A DNA stretch of 64,000 nucleotides from Quillaja saponaria (lineage: Eukaryota > Streptophyta > Magnoliopsida > Fabales > Quillajaceae): the NCBI GenBank assembly GCA_029379385.1, contig CM055612.1, positions 8,742,001 to 8,806,000 of the forward strand, in the 5' to 3' direction. Made by a program: the position numbers and the translations under genes. The notes beneath the pieces were generated by a model that worked only from the letters and a program-made list of their open reading frames with translations, was not told the origin of the DNA and did not search any database. This document shows positions 9,866-22,304 of this stretch, piece after piece; the stretch's first letter is position 1, and each line of letters opens with the position of its first letter.

Positions 9866-12839
9866 CTAACCCCTACCTAACAACACACCCAAGTTGCTGG
9901 GTAGGACATTGGATGAAGATCCCTCAACCAGAGTATTTCTTCTCACGGTTCTGTTGTAGACATTATCTTCTTGCTTATGATGAAGCTCTTTATAAGTTAC
10001 CTGATGCAATTGAAGCCAGGCAACCATGCTGAACGCAACCAAAGCAGCATTCCCAACTATTGTCCCCATACGATTCAATCCAAGAGATTTCCTTGCAAAA
10101 TTTAGACTTGAAACGAGTAGTTTAATGAGGATATTAAACCTCTTCGCTTTTTCAGTCACAAAGTTCTCCCCAGATTGACTGTATGATTGACCATGAAGGT
10201 CCTCAGGAGAAACAAACTGACTTGTAACACGCACATCTCCCGCAAAAGCCATAGGTTCTTCAATGACTTTGTAATTTTTGCCATGGTGTTCAGCCAATCT
10301 CATTGCAAGAATAATGCGGCTTTGTTCTAATCGTGCAAATGCGGCATCTCTCTCAGCACGCTGCTGTATTTGAATAGTCTGTGAAAGAGATTAGAATGAG
10401 ACTGATAGTTTCTAAAAGCATCCTTATACGCATTGAACTGATTTATAGAATGCAAAACAGAAAAAGTTCAAGTAACAGGAAAGAAAACAAAGACTAGTCA
10501 TAACTGTTAGTGATAAGAGATACTGAGTCAATTTAAACATGTTGATATCATATTCCATCAGAGTCCCTGTTGCACCATAAACTAGAACAGTATGAACTTG
10601 CCTTCCCATGAAGGCATGAACCATTAATGTTTTCCCACTGTATTTGATTTAAAACAAAGCCATCTCTGCAGGCTTTATAACATCTTGATAGAAACTGATA
10701 CTACCTCTAAAGCTCCAACACCTCATGAATCTCTCGGTTTACTATAAAAAGACAGCCATCAGAGACTGTTAAGTTTCCCCGAATCCAGTTCCTACCTGGA
10801 ACCGGTGCCTGTAACATGATATTTGGATGACCTTAATTACCACAAAGGTGTTGCTGAAGCCGTTAGTATTTTTTTTTACTTAGTCTTCTATAGAATTATC
10901 TGCATTTACGAAAGTTGAACCCCCAAAGCATCTAAGTTGTTTCTCTTTTATCAGCAAGGCACTACTCACCCTCACCACTTCAGGGGCTATTATGTGAAAT
11001 GTCAGTGAGATTGTTGAAATGAAACAATTGATTAAACAGCATTAACCACCTTTTCCCTTGGTCGGCAATTAAGCTTAATACTTATTATATACTAGCTTAA
11101 GTTTTAACTTGCACTTACTCCTCTATATGAACTAAGCTAATAATACAGAGTGATAAGCAGAAGCGAATAACATAAACTTATTTGAATTAAGTACCTCTCT
11201 TCTATTAATTTACCCATTTCTTATAGTAAAATAAATTATATTATTATATACCAACTTCATGGATTATATTGAAGTGCTTAAAACTATTAAGTGAAGTAAC
11301 AGAAAGTAGCCATCTTACATTGAGCATAACTTCAGATTTATTCAAAAAGAATATCTAGACGATAAAAGCTTTCAATACATCGTTTGACTTTGACAAAGAA
11401 TCTAAAATGAAAAAATCTTTAAATTTTTAATCCTCATTGGTTGATAGAGTCGGAGTTATGTTGTGCCAAGGCTTGATGCAGGAGGAGACATTATTTTCCT
11501 TCTCTTAAAGGTTATTTTCCATTAACAAGGAGAATATTTTTTGTATTAAATGGATGCAGAAACCACAGGTTACAGGAAAGAATTTCTTATAAAACAAACA
11601 GAGCATAGAAAACAACTGGGAAGTTTCCCACTCACCCTGTAAATGCATTAGCTATTTAGAAAGTTAACAAACATGTAGCTTCACATGGAAACTACTCGGA
11701 AATTACATGCATCTTGTCCAACACACAATTGACACAACAAATATACAACAAGAATACCAGTATAACAAAAAAATCATACACACAAACATATAATTTAGGG
11801 TTAATACTTTGAGTTCATAATACCAATTACTATAACACAATATAATATATTAAAATAGAGTTGTAAGTTGTTATTTTTTAGAGCAAGTGTGTTATTAGTA
11901 AATTAAACTGAGTAGGCAATCCAAAAGGATCAACTAAATGAAAAAATATTACTTGTCATGGCTATTCTTATGTAACCTTGTTACCCATCATGTTGTGTCC
12001 TAAATTCCAGAATTCCGTTGTATTCCTATGACAGTGTTGAGTCATTTTTGTGACATCCTTGTTTCCCCGACAAACACTTCAACTAAATGTCAAGCTCTAT
12101 AAAATATATCTGTAGAATTAGCTAACCCATTTGATACGACAGAAATTGAGAAGGAGGAGAGAAATTAAGTCCAAAATTCTCCAAGTCAATGATCATGAAA
12201 TTAACTTACTTGGTTCACCGTTTGGTTTTCTTCAAACTATAAGTCTATAACATAACCAAATTCCCTAACTCTTGGTAAAATACTCCTTATTCTTATTTTC
12301 TCGGTAATCAAAGAACGGGTGGAAGATTATACTGAACGTCTGAACCTATAGAAAACCCTTAAAACATAAAACAAATGAGAATTCATTTCATTTTTCGAGT
12401 TTCATAAATTCTACAATACTCTACACCAAACTTTCATTTTTCCCCAAATTTCCAAGCCACCGACAGAAATAGTACAACCTAAATAAATCCTCATCACAAA
12501 AAACTAAAACTGAAAACCTAGAAAGTTACTTACATGGAAGAACTCGAGCTGGTCTTCAAGGTTCTCGAGCGCGGTCCTAATCAAATTAAGACTTTTGGCC
12601 TCCTGAATCAGCGAGTCATCAACGTTGATCCGAAATTCCTTCACAAAAACGAAGCCAGCCCGGCTCTCATCACCAACATCGTTGTGCAACTCGTTCTTTT
12701 CCGGTTTCCTCAGGGTTTTGATGGAGCTGAGAAAGTGATTTCTAGAAATGGAGTGGATAGCATCGCTTAGTTTGTCGTGAAGGTCCCAAATTTTCTCCAG
12801 AATCGCTTCGATTTCCTTAATCTCCATATTCCATTTCAT
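9866..12839 (-). CDS. PDV1: Plastid division protein PDV1
   Basis: PDV1 sits in the chloroplast outer envelope and recruits the dynamin ARC5/DRP5B to the division ring. The gene has two exons: 12534-12839 (102 codons, starting MKWNMEIKEIE) and 9866-10378 (170 codons plus stop), joined across a GTAAGT..CAG intron of 2155 bp. The predicted protein is 272 aa, which as I recall is the length of Arabidopsis PDV1. Visible family marks are EAILEKIWDLHDKLSDAIH at the N-terminus, the coiled-coil block QEAKSLNLIRTALENLEDQL before the splice, MRLAEHHGKNY after it, one membrane span near residues 205-225 (NAALVAFSMVAWLQL) and a C-terminal glycine. In PDV proteins the terminal glycine is needed for contact with ARC6/PARC6 in the intermembrane space. 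The 3' UTR probably covers 9600-9865. Confidence 0.93.
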
Positions 12840-15800
12840 GGAGAGAGAATCAAGGAAAATGGCCGAAAAATTTGTAAGGGAAGTTTTCTACGTTCAGAAA
12901 CTCATGTGAGCCTCATAACTGAAAATTAACGTTTAAAAATAAACGATACAAGAGCGAAACGTCAAGTCGTATTATCGGGACAGTGTCGAGGGGGGAGTTC
13001 AACCCAAAGGCCTGCCAAAGAGCTTTTTAGTAACTTACTAGTAAAATATGTTACAATTTTTTGTTAATCTAATAAAAAATATTAAACGCGAACTTATTAG
13101 CCAAGTTTTAAAAATATTAAGTTTGACTCATTTTACTAAATGAGTTAAAAATAAATTCAATATCAACTCATTTAAAAAACAAATAAAAGTTGACCTGAGC
13201 TTTTAATAAGTAATTCATGAACTAACTCGGTTCACTATCACTCCTACTAACTACATTATTTGAAAGTTAAATTCATCAAATTAGAGACCAAGCAATTAAA
13301 TTATAAAAAGAAAAAAAACTCATTGCAAATTATTTGTCAAACCTTACATGTTGATTATATCTAGTTTGAATTAGAGTTAATATTTCATCATTTTCAAAAT
13401 AGTCAATTTTTTTTATACTTATATCAATAAATATGATTATAATATATTAATTTATTTGACTAAAATTAAGAGTGGTGATTGATATGTTATAAAAAAAAAA
13501 AAGTGTGGTGATTGATATTAAAAATTGTAGCACTTTGTAGTGTAAAAACTCTTTACAGTAACACAATGACAATAGATCATTAAAAAAAAAAAAATGTAAT
13601 ATGCATTTATGACAATTTTCAACTACATTTAAATCAAATATTAACTCTTTAATGTAATAGGCATTTATGGCTATTCATCAACTTTTAAGGTGCAATTAAC
13701 TATTACTTAAATTAGTTAAGTTTCAGATAAATAATTTTTATTTTTATTTTTAATATATCAAATGGGCTAGGGTTGCGGTTGGTAGAAATGTCTAATTGGG
13801 AATTTGAGGGGAAAGGAGAGGAGAGTAAATGGAGGAAGAGGAAATGAGTGGAGAGTTGAGAAAAATTGACACTTATCATTTCTCTCATTTGGAAATAAAA
13901 AATAAAAATAAAAGGAGATGAGATAGTAAAATATTCAAATTTTTACGACTTTGTCTTTAAAAAGTTTTTATTGAGTATTAGTGGATATTTAATAAAATGA
14001 TAATGGTATATTTGGCACTGCAGTAAAAAATTATAAATTACTTATCATCTTCTTCCAAATCCACCCAATTTGGAGGAATTAAAATTGAGGTTTGGAGGGA
14101 TTTGGAGGATATATGTATGTCTCCATTTTCTCACCCTCCATTAAAAAAAAAAAAAATTAAAAAAAAAAACTCACAAACAAGATAAAAGGTGTATTACCCT
14201 ATCCTCTCATTTTCTCTCCCTCCGTTTTCCTCCAACCAAATAGACTCTACAAGTTTACCTCGGTAAAAATACACCATTTAATTATTATTTTTTGGTTTGC
14301 AGGAAATCTATATGCCCCATAAGCTAACAACAATATATGTGTATGACATATTATTATTAATACAATTTTATTTAATTATTAAATAATGTAGAGTTATTTT
14401 ATAACCATATGACACTATTATTTATTATGTATTTTAGTTGTTAACATGATAAATCTAATAGAATAAAAACAATTGAAATAAGAATCATGATGTGATCATG
14501 TTTATGAGATATATTTTCTTAAAATTTATACAAGGATAGATATTGGGTATAACTATCTATGCATGGAGGTATATGAGTGCACAATAAGAGATTTATCACT
14601 CTTGTTAAAGATAATATGTTATGTTATCTAGTTAAGACATATCTCAAAAAGTCGTTAGCCATGTGGTGTAAACTAGCTAGATTAAGGAATCTAGGTTTCA
14701 CCACATGAGTTATAAATTATAGATAGATATATCGGATTCAAATAATTTAGGATTGACAATATTCCATAATCTAACTTTGATCGGGAGCATTAGATGATAT
14801 AAATATTAAATTTCAGTGTAACTGACAACAGAAATATTCACAATGTATGTATATTAAATGACTAGTAATCTTATGCTGCTACGCATCAATCTTTATTGAT
14901 AGTTAACCCAAAATTAATCAACTAATTAATTCTTATTAATATGTGATTAATGGGTGAATCAAAAATTGTTTTGATTCAAATAAATTAGAAAGTTATTCTA
15001 ATTAATTAGATAAGGATCTAGTTAAAAATAAATGAAATTAATGTAGCATAATGCCAGTTTAATATATATAAACTTAAGAGGTCACATGCAAAAGTGTGAA
15101 TTAATTAAGAGGAGTTTTGGGCTTTCATGTGTAATTGCAAGCAGTTGATATTTGAATTTTAAAATATGATTGTCCCATTTTCACTAATATTTTAGAATTA
15201 GGATTTGATCATATCATCTAGAGTTTAATAATTAGTATATTCTCTTTAATTGAGATAAGATTTCGATGAAAGTTTGTACGTACTTTTATATGAAATATTA
15301 ACAGAAGACCAAATTTCCATACATTATAGAATTTTATAGTAAACTGAGTGCCCATGAGGACAAAAAATGTAGCATCACTTCTGTTAGCACGTAAGAAGAT
15401 TTTTGAAAATTCGTCTGGAGCTCTTGATTAATTTCATTCATGTGAATATACTTAGATGTTGGACCTGTGCAACTTTGTGAAACAAAGTTTGTCCAAATTT
15501 CTTCAAGAGATAAATATCTAATCATTGGATTAATAGGTGTACTTGGTTCATAGACAGTGGAGTAGATCCTAGGAATTTGGTTATGTAATAGCTTTGCATG
15601 GCAAAATTTTAAATTTCATTATGCATGGCATAACCAATTCCTTAAACGTTGTATTTATGAGCTACATAATGGAGTGAACAGTCGGTCGAATGGGTTAGTT
15701 TTGGGCTCTTTGACAATCGACCTGCCTTTATTGGTTATAAAAAATCACCACCCAGTTAAACAATTTAACCTAGTCAGTTTCTAGAATTTGTCAACCATCG

Positions 15801-16860
15801 AAAAATTGGTCATTTTTGATTGGGAGATAGGTTAATTGATTGTTCATTTAAAAACTCTTAAATCTAATTTATAAATCCAAAACAAAAATAAATCAATAGA
15901 AAACACAATTAACTACTAAAAAATGCATAATTCGATGAAATCAATAGCTATATAGTTATACTGAGTTTCTAAAAAATAATATAAAAAATTCATAAATTGA
16001 AAAAAAGAAAGAAAATGGAAAACATCAGATCTGTTGCAATCTACATAGATCTAAAAAAATAACTTCATCAAATATAAAGAAATTGAAGTTGAATGGAGCT
16101 CAGGGAGAATGCACCAATAACACCCACATATTTGAAAATGCCACAAGCTTGACTCAAATTAGTAGATCGACAATCCATGCCATAAATTATTGTTGTACAC
16201 AAGAGAAAGGAGCCAAGGAGAAAACTTGATTCGTTTCGAGGAGTAAAAAGGTCTTCAATTCTTCAGCTCTTCGATGATTATATTAGCATACCATACATTA
16301 AAGGAGAGAAATACAAATGTTGAAGGGGTGAAAGATACAGAGAGAATGAGGAAATTTTGAGAGATAGCTGGTGAGGAAAGATGGTGCAAAGAGTTAAAAA
16401 GAATTGTTTGGGCCAAAGAGTAACTTTTCGAATGAGAATAGGCCTGTTGAGGCATTTTTTTTCTTTTTGGAGATAAGAATGGTTCAATGTGCAAATGTTC
16501 ATAGATAATACATGCATACAACCAATAAAAACTAAACACCTATATTATGTAACATAAAAAAAAAAAAAAAAAAACATTTATAAGTCGGTGGAGTTGGTTT
16601 ATATTGAGTGAGAAAATTCAGTAACAGAATTATTGGGCCGACTCGAAATTTTAATCACATATCAACCAAATTTTCAGTTAGGCCTTTTGGGTTAGGAAGG
16701 GTTCCGCCAAAATTAGTTGGCTTTGAGTCAATTATTAGGTTTGGCGAGTCTAATGCCCCTTAGCAGATAACCTTCTTCGTTTCCATAAACTCATATCCCA
16801 GGTGAAAACGAAATTCGATATAAGTCCTTGGTTATTGAGATCTATTGCCCCAATTTTTAT
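12840..16860. other. Spacer between PDV1 and the phosphate transporter
   Basis: No protein-coding gene was recognised. It holds a decayed hAT-type MITE (13030-13246) and a purine-rich segment at about 13784-14245. That segment's ends (GGTTGG.. and ..CCAACC) and G/A-rich versus C/T-rich flanks suggest another inverted-repeat element. The low-complexity AT stretches 14300-15650 and 15650-16800 may be old transposon relics but I could not classify them. Short open frames at 15334-15525 and 16255-16539 look random. Confidence 0.5.
13030..13246. mobile_element. Decayed fragment of the hAT MITE family (third copy)
   Basis: Collinear but clearly diverged relative of the right part of the element at 41568-41959. 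It shares the order ttaaacg..gag, tgagtt-aaaataaattcaa, then a degenerate end (TTCACTATCACTCCTA in place of CTCATTGCCACCCCTA). The left end has been lost or mutated beyond recognition. Confidence 0.5.
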
Positions 16861-16861
16861 T

Positions 16862-17420
16862 TCCTAATCATTTTTCTATACCCAACTCAACTAAACTCAA
16901 TTCAACTAAATCTTAAATCTCAAACTAGTTGGGGTCAGCTAAATAAATCATTTACTGTCATTCGCATCGATTTAAGGTATTATTTTCAGTGATATCTAGA
17001 GTAATCATATTCTTCTAAATGACTGTCCTATATAATTCTAGGTCTCCCTCTACCCCGTCTAACACTGACCACGTGCACCAAGCCACCCTCTACAGCGTCC
17101 TTTGGCTTGTGTTGGATATATCCAAAGTTATCTCTCATTTTCTCTTCAATGAGTTCTACCTTAAACTTTCTTTGTTGCACCGGGGGGTTGTTGCACAAAG
17201 TGCTATATCCTCATTTTGAATTTTTTTCCTTATATATCTAGTCATTCATTTCAACATTCACATTTCAGTCATTTTCATCTTATGAGAGTACTGTTTTTAA
17301 CTACCCAATATTCAAAATTGTACAACATAGTCGATCTCACTATATTTAGTAAAATTCATTTTATAAGATCTGACTAATTTTACAATGATCGTCAAGCTGT
17401 CACAACCCTCCTCCTAATCC
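16862..17420 (-). mobile_element. 3' remnant of an RTE-type LINE
   Basis: On the minus strand the segment ends in the family's characteristic tail, GACCCCAACTAGTTTGAGAT (plus strand ATCTCAAACTAGTTGGGGTC at about 16916-16935). Upstream is a corrupted C-terminal coding stretch in which a basic RRGRGRPR-like run can still be read near 17040. Stops and indels break it. In plants this tail is shared by RTE LINEs and the SINEs they mobilise. The coding relic favours the LINE. The upstream limit is a guess. Confidence 0.55.
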
Positions 17421-17782
17421 TCTTTTTCCATCATTGAAGAAAAAAAAAAAAGAAAAAAAAATTGAGATCTTTTACTCTGTTAAGTGGAAACCTTACATTG
17501 TACTCGTTACTAAAAAGTGTTCACACATTTCATTTCATTAATCTAAAAACAGAGAGAATACATATATAAAAAAACTTACCCTATGCATGCCAACTCTTTT
17601 TTTCTTGTCTTTTAGATAATTCTTCCAACATTGAGCAGCTCTTATTTTTGTAGGATACATATGTAAGTACAAAGAAAAAGAATTAGCAAAGACCATTGGT
17701 TTTGACCCACATTATTGTAATCAAATAGACATATATATGTAACTCAATTTAACAAACTCCCTTGTAGTATTGCATATAGCCA

Positions 17783-19372
17783 TCAGAAAGCTTCTGAGCG
17801 TGTTCCTTGTCGATTCACTGATGACAGTCTACCACTGTCTTGAACTTCACCATCGTCTAGACCACCATCTTCCCCGGAAATTTCCTCCAATGACCGTCCT
17901 TTAGTCTCAGTCACCAGGAAAGTGCAACCGAAACCTATCATATTTGTAATTGCCAGCCCATACATAGCACGTTGGATTCTATCCAAGTTACCGTTCAATG
18001 TATAGCTCTGTACCACAAATACCCCCACCATTGCACCTAATTTTCCGGCCGCCGCACTAAGCGCATGACATGTGGATCTTACCCTGGTCGGAAATAGCTC
18101 AGCTGGTAGCACGAAGGTTGTGCTATTGGGACCAAAATTAGCGAAGAAGAACGTTAACCCATATAAGATAGCAAACTGAAGTGAATGATTTTTGAGGTAC
18201 TCGTATTTGATTCCTATGATTAACATGAACACCGACATCATGAAGAAACCAACCAGTTGTATCTTGAATCGACCTAGCTTTTCAATGGAGAAGACTGTGA
18301 ACCAGTATCCAGGGAAGGTACCAAGCAAGGCCACAACGAACATGGCGCGTGAGGTTTGGAAGACTTCTTTGATAGCATTAACTTCTATGTCTTTATCTAC
18401 GAGCCCCATTGCAGGAAAGATATCCTTTTGGGTTAGATTTTGACTGTAAAAGGCAATGTCCAACAAGAACCATGTACTCATTGTACCAATCAAATGTCGA
18501 CCATGTCTTCGAACAAATTCATTAGAGAATAATGAGTAGTCGTTAGCAGCTTTGAACTGGGCCAATTTGTCTTGCTCTCCTTGAATGTCAATCTGCAAAA
18601 CACTAGCCATATCAGCAGCGGCTTGTTTGGCATTCCCTTCAATTAGAGCCGTGTAACGACCTGTTTCGGGCATCTTCATTCGCCAATAGTAAGTCACAAG
18701 TGCAGGTAAAGCCCCAATCATAAGCACAATCCTCCACAGAAAATCAGCCTCTGGTTGTGTTGAAAATACTCTGTCTTTACTGTAAGGTGGGGCGTCTCCA
18801 TAGTAGTTGAGGAAAATTTTTGAAAGCAACATAGAAACAAGCCCGGCAAAGATGATTCCCACTCCTTGCATAGCAAACACTGCGGCAATGAATGCCCCAC
18901 GAGTTTTTTTGTTAGCATATTCAGACATAATGGTGGCAGAGAGGGGATAGTCACCGCCAATGCCAAAGCCAAGCCAAAACCTGAAGAAACAAAGAGTTCC
19001 AATCACAGATTTTGCTGATGAACCAAAAGATAGACCGGAGCATATAGCACAGATGACCATAAGAACTAAAGTGATCCCATAGACTTTCTTTCGACCAAGT
19101 TTGTCACCTAAATAGCCAAAGACCAATTGGCCTGTCAGGGTCCCAACAAGGGCCATCCCAACAACTAAGTTGTTAACTGGAGTAGGGAGTTTTCCAGGTT
19201 TACCAGAATCTGGGTCAAAGTAATAGAGGCGCCCTAACAGTTTTGAAACTGTTGAGATGCAAAAGAGATCATAGGCATCAGTGAAGAAGCCCATTCCAGC
19301 TATGACAATGGTAGTGAGGTGGTACCATTGTGTGCGTGCTGAGTCAAGTGCATCTAGCACTTCTAAGGCCAT
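17783..19372 (-). CDS. PHT1: High-affinity phosphate transporter, PHT1 family
   Basis: A plasma-membrane H+/phosphate symporter of the major facilitator superfamily. The frame is intronless, 529 aa from the methionine at 19372, matching the usual PHT1 length. The signature [13 protein letters not shown] is at residues 139-151. The conserved TM7 aspartate lies in [10 protein letters not shown] (Asp305), and [11 protein letters not shown] (residues 89-99) is the MFS loop between TM2 and TM3. The large central loop and twelve hydrophobic segments are visible. The frame stays open 64 codons upstream (to 19564), but that stretch has no family counterpart and contains the TATA box at 19456, so it must be leader and promoter. 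Three P1BS-like sites lie upstream, pointing to induction by phosphate starvation through PHR-type factors. Which paralogue of the family it is cannot be settled here. Confidence 0.95.
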   Translation of the reverse strand: MALEVLDALDSARTQWYHLTTIVIAGMGFFTDAYDLFCISTVSKLLGRLYYFDPDSGKPGKLPTPVNNLVVGMALVGTLTGQLVFGYLGDKLGRKKVYGITLVLMVICAICSGLSFGSSAKSVIGTLCFFRFWLGFGIGGDYPLSATIMSEYANKKTRGAFIAAVFAMQGVGIIFAGLVSMLLSKIFLNYYGDAPPYSKDRVFSTQPEADFLWRIVLMIGALPALVTYYWRMKMPETGRYTALIEGNAKQAAADMASVLQIDIQGEQDKLAQFKAANDYSLFSNEFVRRHGRHLIGTMSTWFLLDIAFYSQNLTQKDIFPAMGLVDKDIEVNAIKEVFQTSRAMFVVALLGTFPGYWFTVFSIEKLGRFKIQLVGFFMMSVFMLIIGIKYEYLKNHSLQFAILYGLTFFFANFGPNSTTFVLPAELFPTRVRSTCHALSAAAGKLGAMVGVFVVQSYTLNGNLDRIQRAMYGLAITNMIGFGCTFLVTETKGRSLEEISGEDGGLDDGEVQDSGRLSSVNRQGTRSEAF

Positions 19373-19455
19373 TTTTGCGGAATGGACTATGGAGTGTGTG
19401 GCTCTGCTGCTTGTTTTTGTGTGTTTGCTGCTGGTGGGTTTAATCTGTGTGCAGG

Positions 19456-19464
19456 TTATATATA
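19456..19464 (-). promoter_or_regulatory. TATA box of the PHT1 gene
   Basis: TATATATAA on the minus strand, about 85 bp before the chosen start codon and downstream of the P1BS-like sites. Its position supports the start at 19372 rather than the longer open frame. Confidence 0.65.
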
Positions 19465-19548
19465 GTTGGAGGTTCGATAATGAAACAAGGACGTTTAATC
19501 CTAGGTTTTGGGGGTTGTCACAAGGAAATTTAAGAAATGAAACTTGGT

Positions 19549-19645
19549 GGATATTCTTTTTCATTGATGAAATACAGGATATTCCTCATGAAAACGTTAA
19601 GAAATTTCTGTTAGGAGAATGAGAATGTGATCAAAGAGTATATAC
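19549..19645. promoter_or_regulatory. Cluster of three P1BS-like sites (GNATATNC)
   Basis: Exact matches to the palindromic PHR1-binding consensus GNATATNC occur at 19549-19556 (GGATATTC), 19577-19584 (GGATATTC) and 19638-19645 (GTATATAC). They lie within 97 bp and 85-190 bp upstream of the TATA box. PHR1/PHL factors bind this motif in promoters of phosphate-starvation genes, including PHT1 members. Binding itself is inferred. Confidence 0.75.
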
Positions 19646-19909
19646 TGTCTGCTTAGCTACACCCAAGCCTATATACTCAATCTTGATTAAGCACAATGTT
19701 GATAGGTCCGATAAAAGGAGCTACCTACCAATAGACTAGCTGCATCTTGTGCCAATTTCATGTCAAAAACAGGAAAAAGATCAATTGTGTCAATCTTGTG
19801 CTTGGAAGAGAACTTAATTAATGCCAGACATGAATACATGAAGAAAAGAATTCACGAAATTATACTAATTAATTTTGTGAGAACTCATGTAATTAATCAG
19901 GAGTTAATT

Positions 19910-20050
19910 AAGACTTGTCATTGTTGATATTGTCGATATTGTCGTTGCTTTCAAACTATTTAAGACTGAAAGTTATTCTTTGTCATGTTGATATTGTTGT
20001 TGCTTTAAGTCTATCAAACTCGGAAAGTTATGCTTTGTCATTGTTGATAA
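19910..20050. repeat. Short imperfect tandem repeat
   Basis: A unit of about 60-65 bp built on TTTGTCATTGTTGATATTGT and TTGCTTT..AAACT..GAAAGTTAT..TTTGTCA is repeated about twice, with a partial third start. It sits about 540-680 bp upstream of the PHT1 start codon. No function is evident. Confidence 0.5.
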
Positions 20051-20642
20051 ACTACAAACTTGCATTGGGGTTTGATTAGCTTTAGTTGTCTTGTCCATGA
20101 GCCAAAATCTCTGATTACATTATTATGCTATTAATTAATATATATTTTTATTAACACAACGAGGTCACATTCAGGTATTCAAGGATGTTTTAGATATTAA
20201 CTAAGGCCAACCCATTGATTGCTTCTCTTCTGGTTGGTTGCCCTTTTGTCCAACATGGAAGCATGCTTGTTGAACCTGAAATCTCTTAAACCAAAAATAT
20301 ATGTCGTTTTTACATTTGGTGGGCGTTTTTCTGGATAATAAATTTTTTTATCCAGGAAAACCCGGTCTAAAATATTTTAAGTCAGTGTTTGTTTCAAGAG
20401 TTAAAATTTTTACTCAAACAAAATCTTTTCCATAGGCATAAACAAATTTGGCCGTTTTTGCCCAAAATCACAGTAATGTTATACCCACAGTGAGAGGTGC
20501 CTACATTTTATTCCCACAATGGAGGAAAAAAAAAAAGAAGGCAAAATGACTATTTTGTTTACCCTTAATGTCACAGTACCAAATCTGCAAATTGAAATCC
20601 CGATAGTCTCAGCTTCTCCATTCTTCTCCATATCAATCCCAA

Positions 20643-21095
20643 CCAGTGGCGGAGCTAGACATTTATTCTTGTGGGAGGCCAACTAAAATTTTATATAAAC
20701 GTATTCAACTATAATACTAGCAAAAAAGTAATAATTATAAGAAACTCAATAACTCATAAGACATAATAAAAATTTATAAGCTACAAAAGTTAAAAGACAA
20801 AAATAAATATCCTTCAAATACATCTTGAGTTACTTAAGTAAAATCTAAAATTGTGAGCAAAGCTTTTTTTATAAGAATCCTGGCATATTGGGCTTTAAGT
20901 TTTAACACATTAATTTTATAGTCTTACTATAGTCTTGTGGTATTAAAAGTGAAAATGTTATTCAGTTTTTACTTTTGGAAGGACCTTGGTATTAAATAAG
21001 AGTAAAATTTAATTTTAAATTATAATATTATTATTAAAAAAAAAGTAGAAGGGTCATGGCCCGATTTCTTAAAAGCTCCTCCCTTTATCCTAACC
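20643..21095. mobile_element. Candidate element with GTGGCGGAGC terminus
   Basis: Begins with AGTGGCGGAGCTAG, a terminus met in many plant repeats, and ends near GCTCCTCCCTTTA, whose reverse complement (TAAAGGGAGGAGC) is an imperfect counterpart. It is AT-rich and non-coding inside. A second AGTGGCGGAAC start occurs at about 42240 without a recognisable right end. Class is unknown. Confidence 0.35.
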
Positions 21096-22232
21096 TAGCT
21101 AAATATAGAAGAGATAAGGCCTCCATTTCTGCTCGAAGGTCTTCCCTCCATCTGCAAAGAAGTCCGAAGTTATTTTTTCCGTTGGTGTTTGTAAAGTTGC
21201 AAGAGGAATTCGTTTTTGTTGTCAATTCAGAGCTTCAATCAAGTGAGTTACTAAATTCTTCCCTAGTATGTATGTGAAGCTGGTATTGAATTTGTGTATT
21301 TGGGTTACGGTTTTATGAAATTGGGATTTGAGGGTTTTACGAAATTGGAAATTATAGGGTTTTCATAATTTGGGATTCTGTAGTTTTGTTGGGATGATGA
21401 CTAGTTTTGGGATTTTAGAATTTAGTTGGTAGTCATTAATTCTATTGCTAGCAAGAAAAAGAGATATGATTTGTTGATTCCTCTAAAGTAGTGATATTCT
21501 GACAAACTGTTTGTTTTCACAACCATTAAGACTAGTTGGAACTTATATGCCATGATTGATGACAGATAAAGTAAACCTTGAAAATTACCTAGCAACTACT
21601 CTTTATATTCGTGAAAACAGTTTGTGAGAATATCATTAACCACTGCATTTGGAATGATGATGTCAAACAGGTTGGTGCCACCCCTAATACTATTTAGTTT
21701 ATGTTTCTTCGATTTGTTTTTCCCTTATTTATGTATAACTTCAATTGTTTACTTGGAATGTGAAACTTCTCCTGTGGAAGCCATGTATAATTTGGTTATT
21801 GATTTTCGTGTTCATTGACATTTGCAGCAAAATATATATCTTAAAAACTTACGTTTCGGCATAGAGTTTTTAGTCTTCAGCTAGTCATGTGAAGGACTGA
21901 AGAAGCTGACCTATAAAAAGTTCAAATGCATTTATATTGACCCTATATTTTTCCATATCTGTATCTTTAATATGGAGCTTTAGTATAATGTATGGAGTCT
22001 ACCAATAGCTAATTGCTTTCGAACAAATAAGTTTGTTGATCAATTCAGTATAATTTCTCATCAATGCCATTAGAAAATATAATATTTTACTGATTGTTGT
22101 GAAGTATGTTGAGGTATGGTTATATTTGGGAGACTTGAAACTTGCAGAAATTGTAGTTTGCTACGTATATGTAATTATGTACTACATATGGTTTAACTAA
22201 AGTGCACTGGTCGTGCTTGTTGTCTGATGCAG

Positions 22233-22304
22233 TTGTCAGAATTTGACGACTCCCAAGCTACAATTTCATCTCAAGAGGAAAGTGATACAGAATCTAGCCA
22301 GTAA
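22233..22304 (+). other. Exon-like fragment ending in a stop codon
   Basis: After a plausible splice acceptor (TGATGCAG) there are 23 codons and TAA encoding a serine/acid-rich tail (FDDSQATISSQEES and onward). It looks like the last exon of a nuclear or acidic protein. The upstream stretch 21600-21660 also reads openly up to CAG followed by GT. I could not join these into a gene or identify the family, so this may be a pseudogene remnant or chance. Confidence 0.25.

Noticed and set aside
13000..13025. miR399-like word CTGCCAAAGAGC
   Set aside because: Only about 10 bases agree with the remembered miRNA core and there is no complementary arm nearby.
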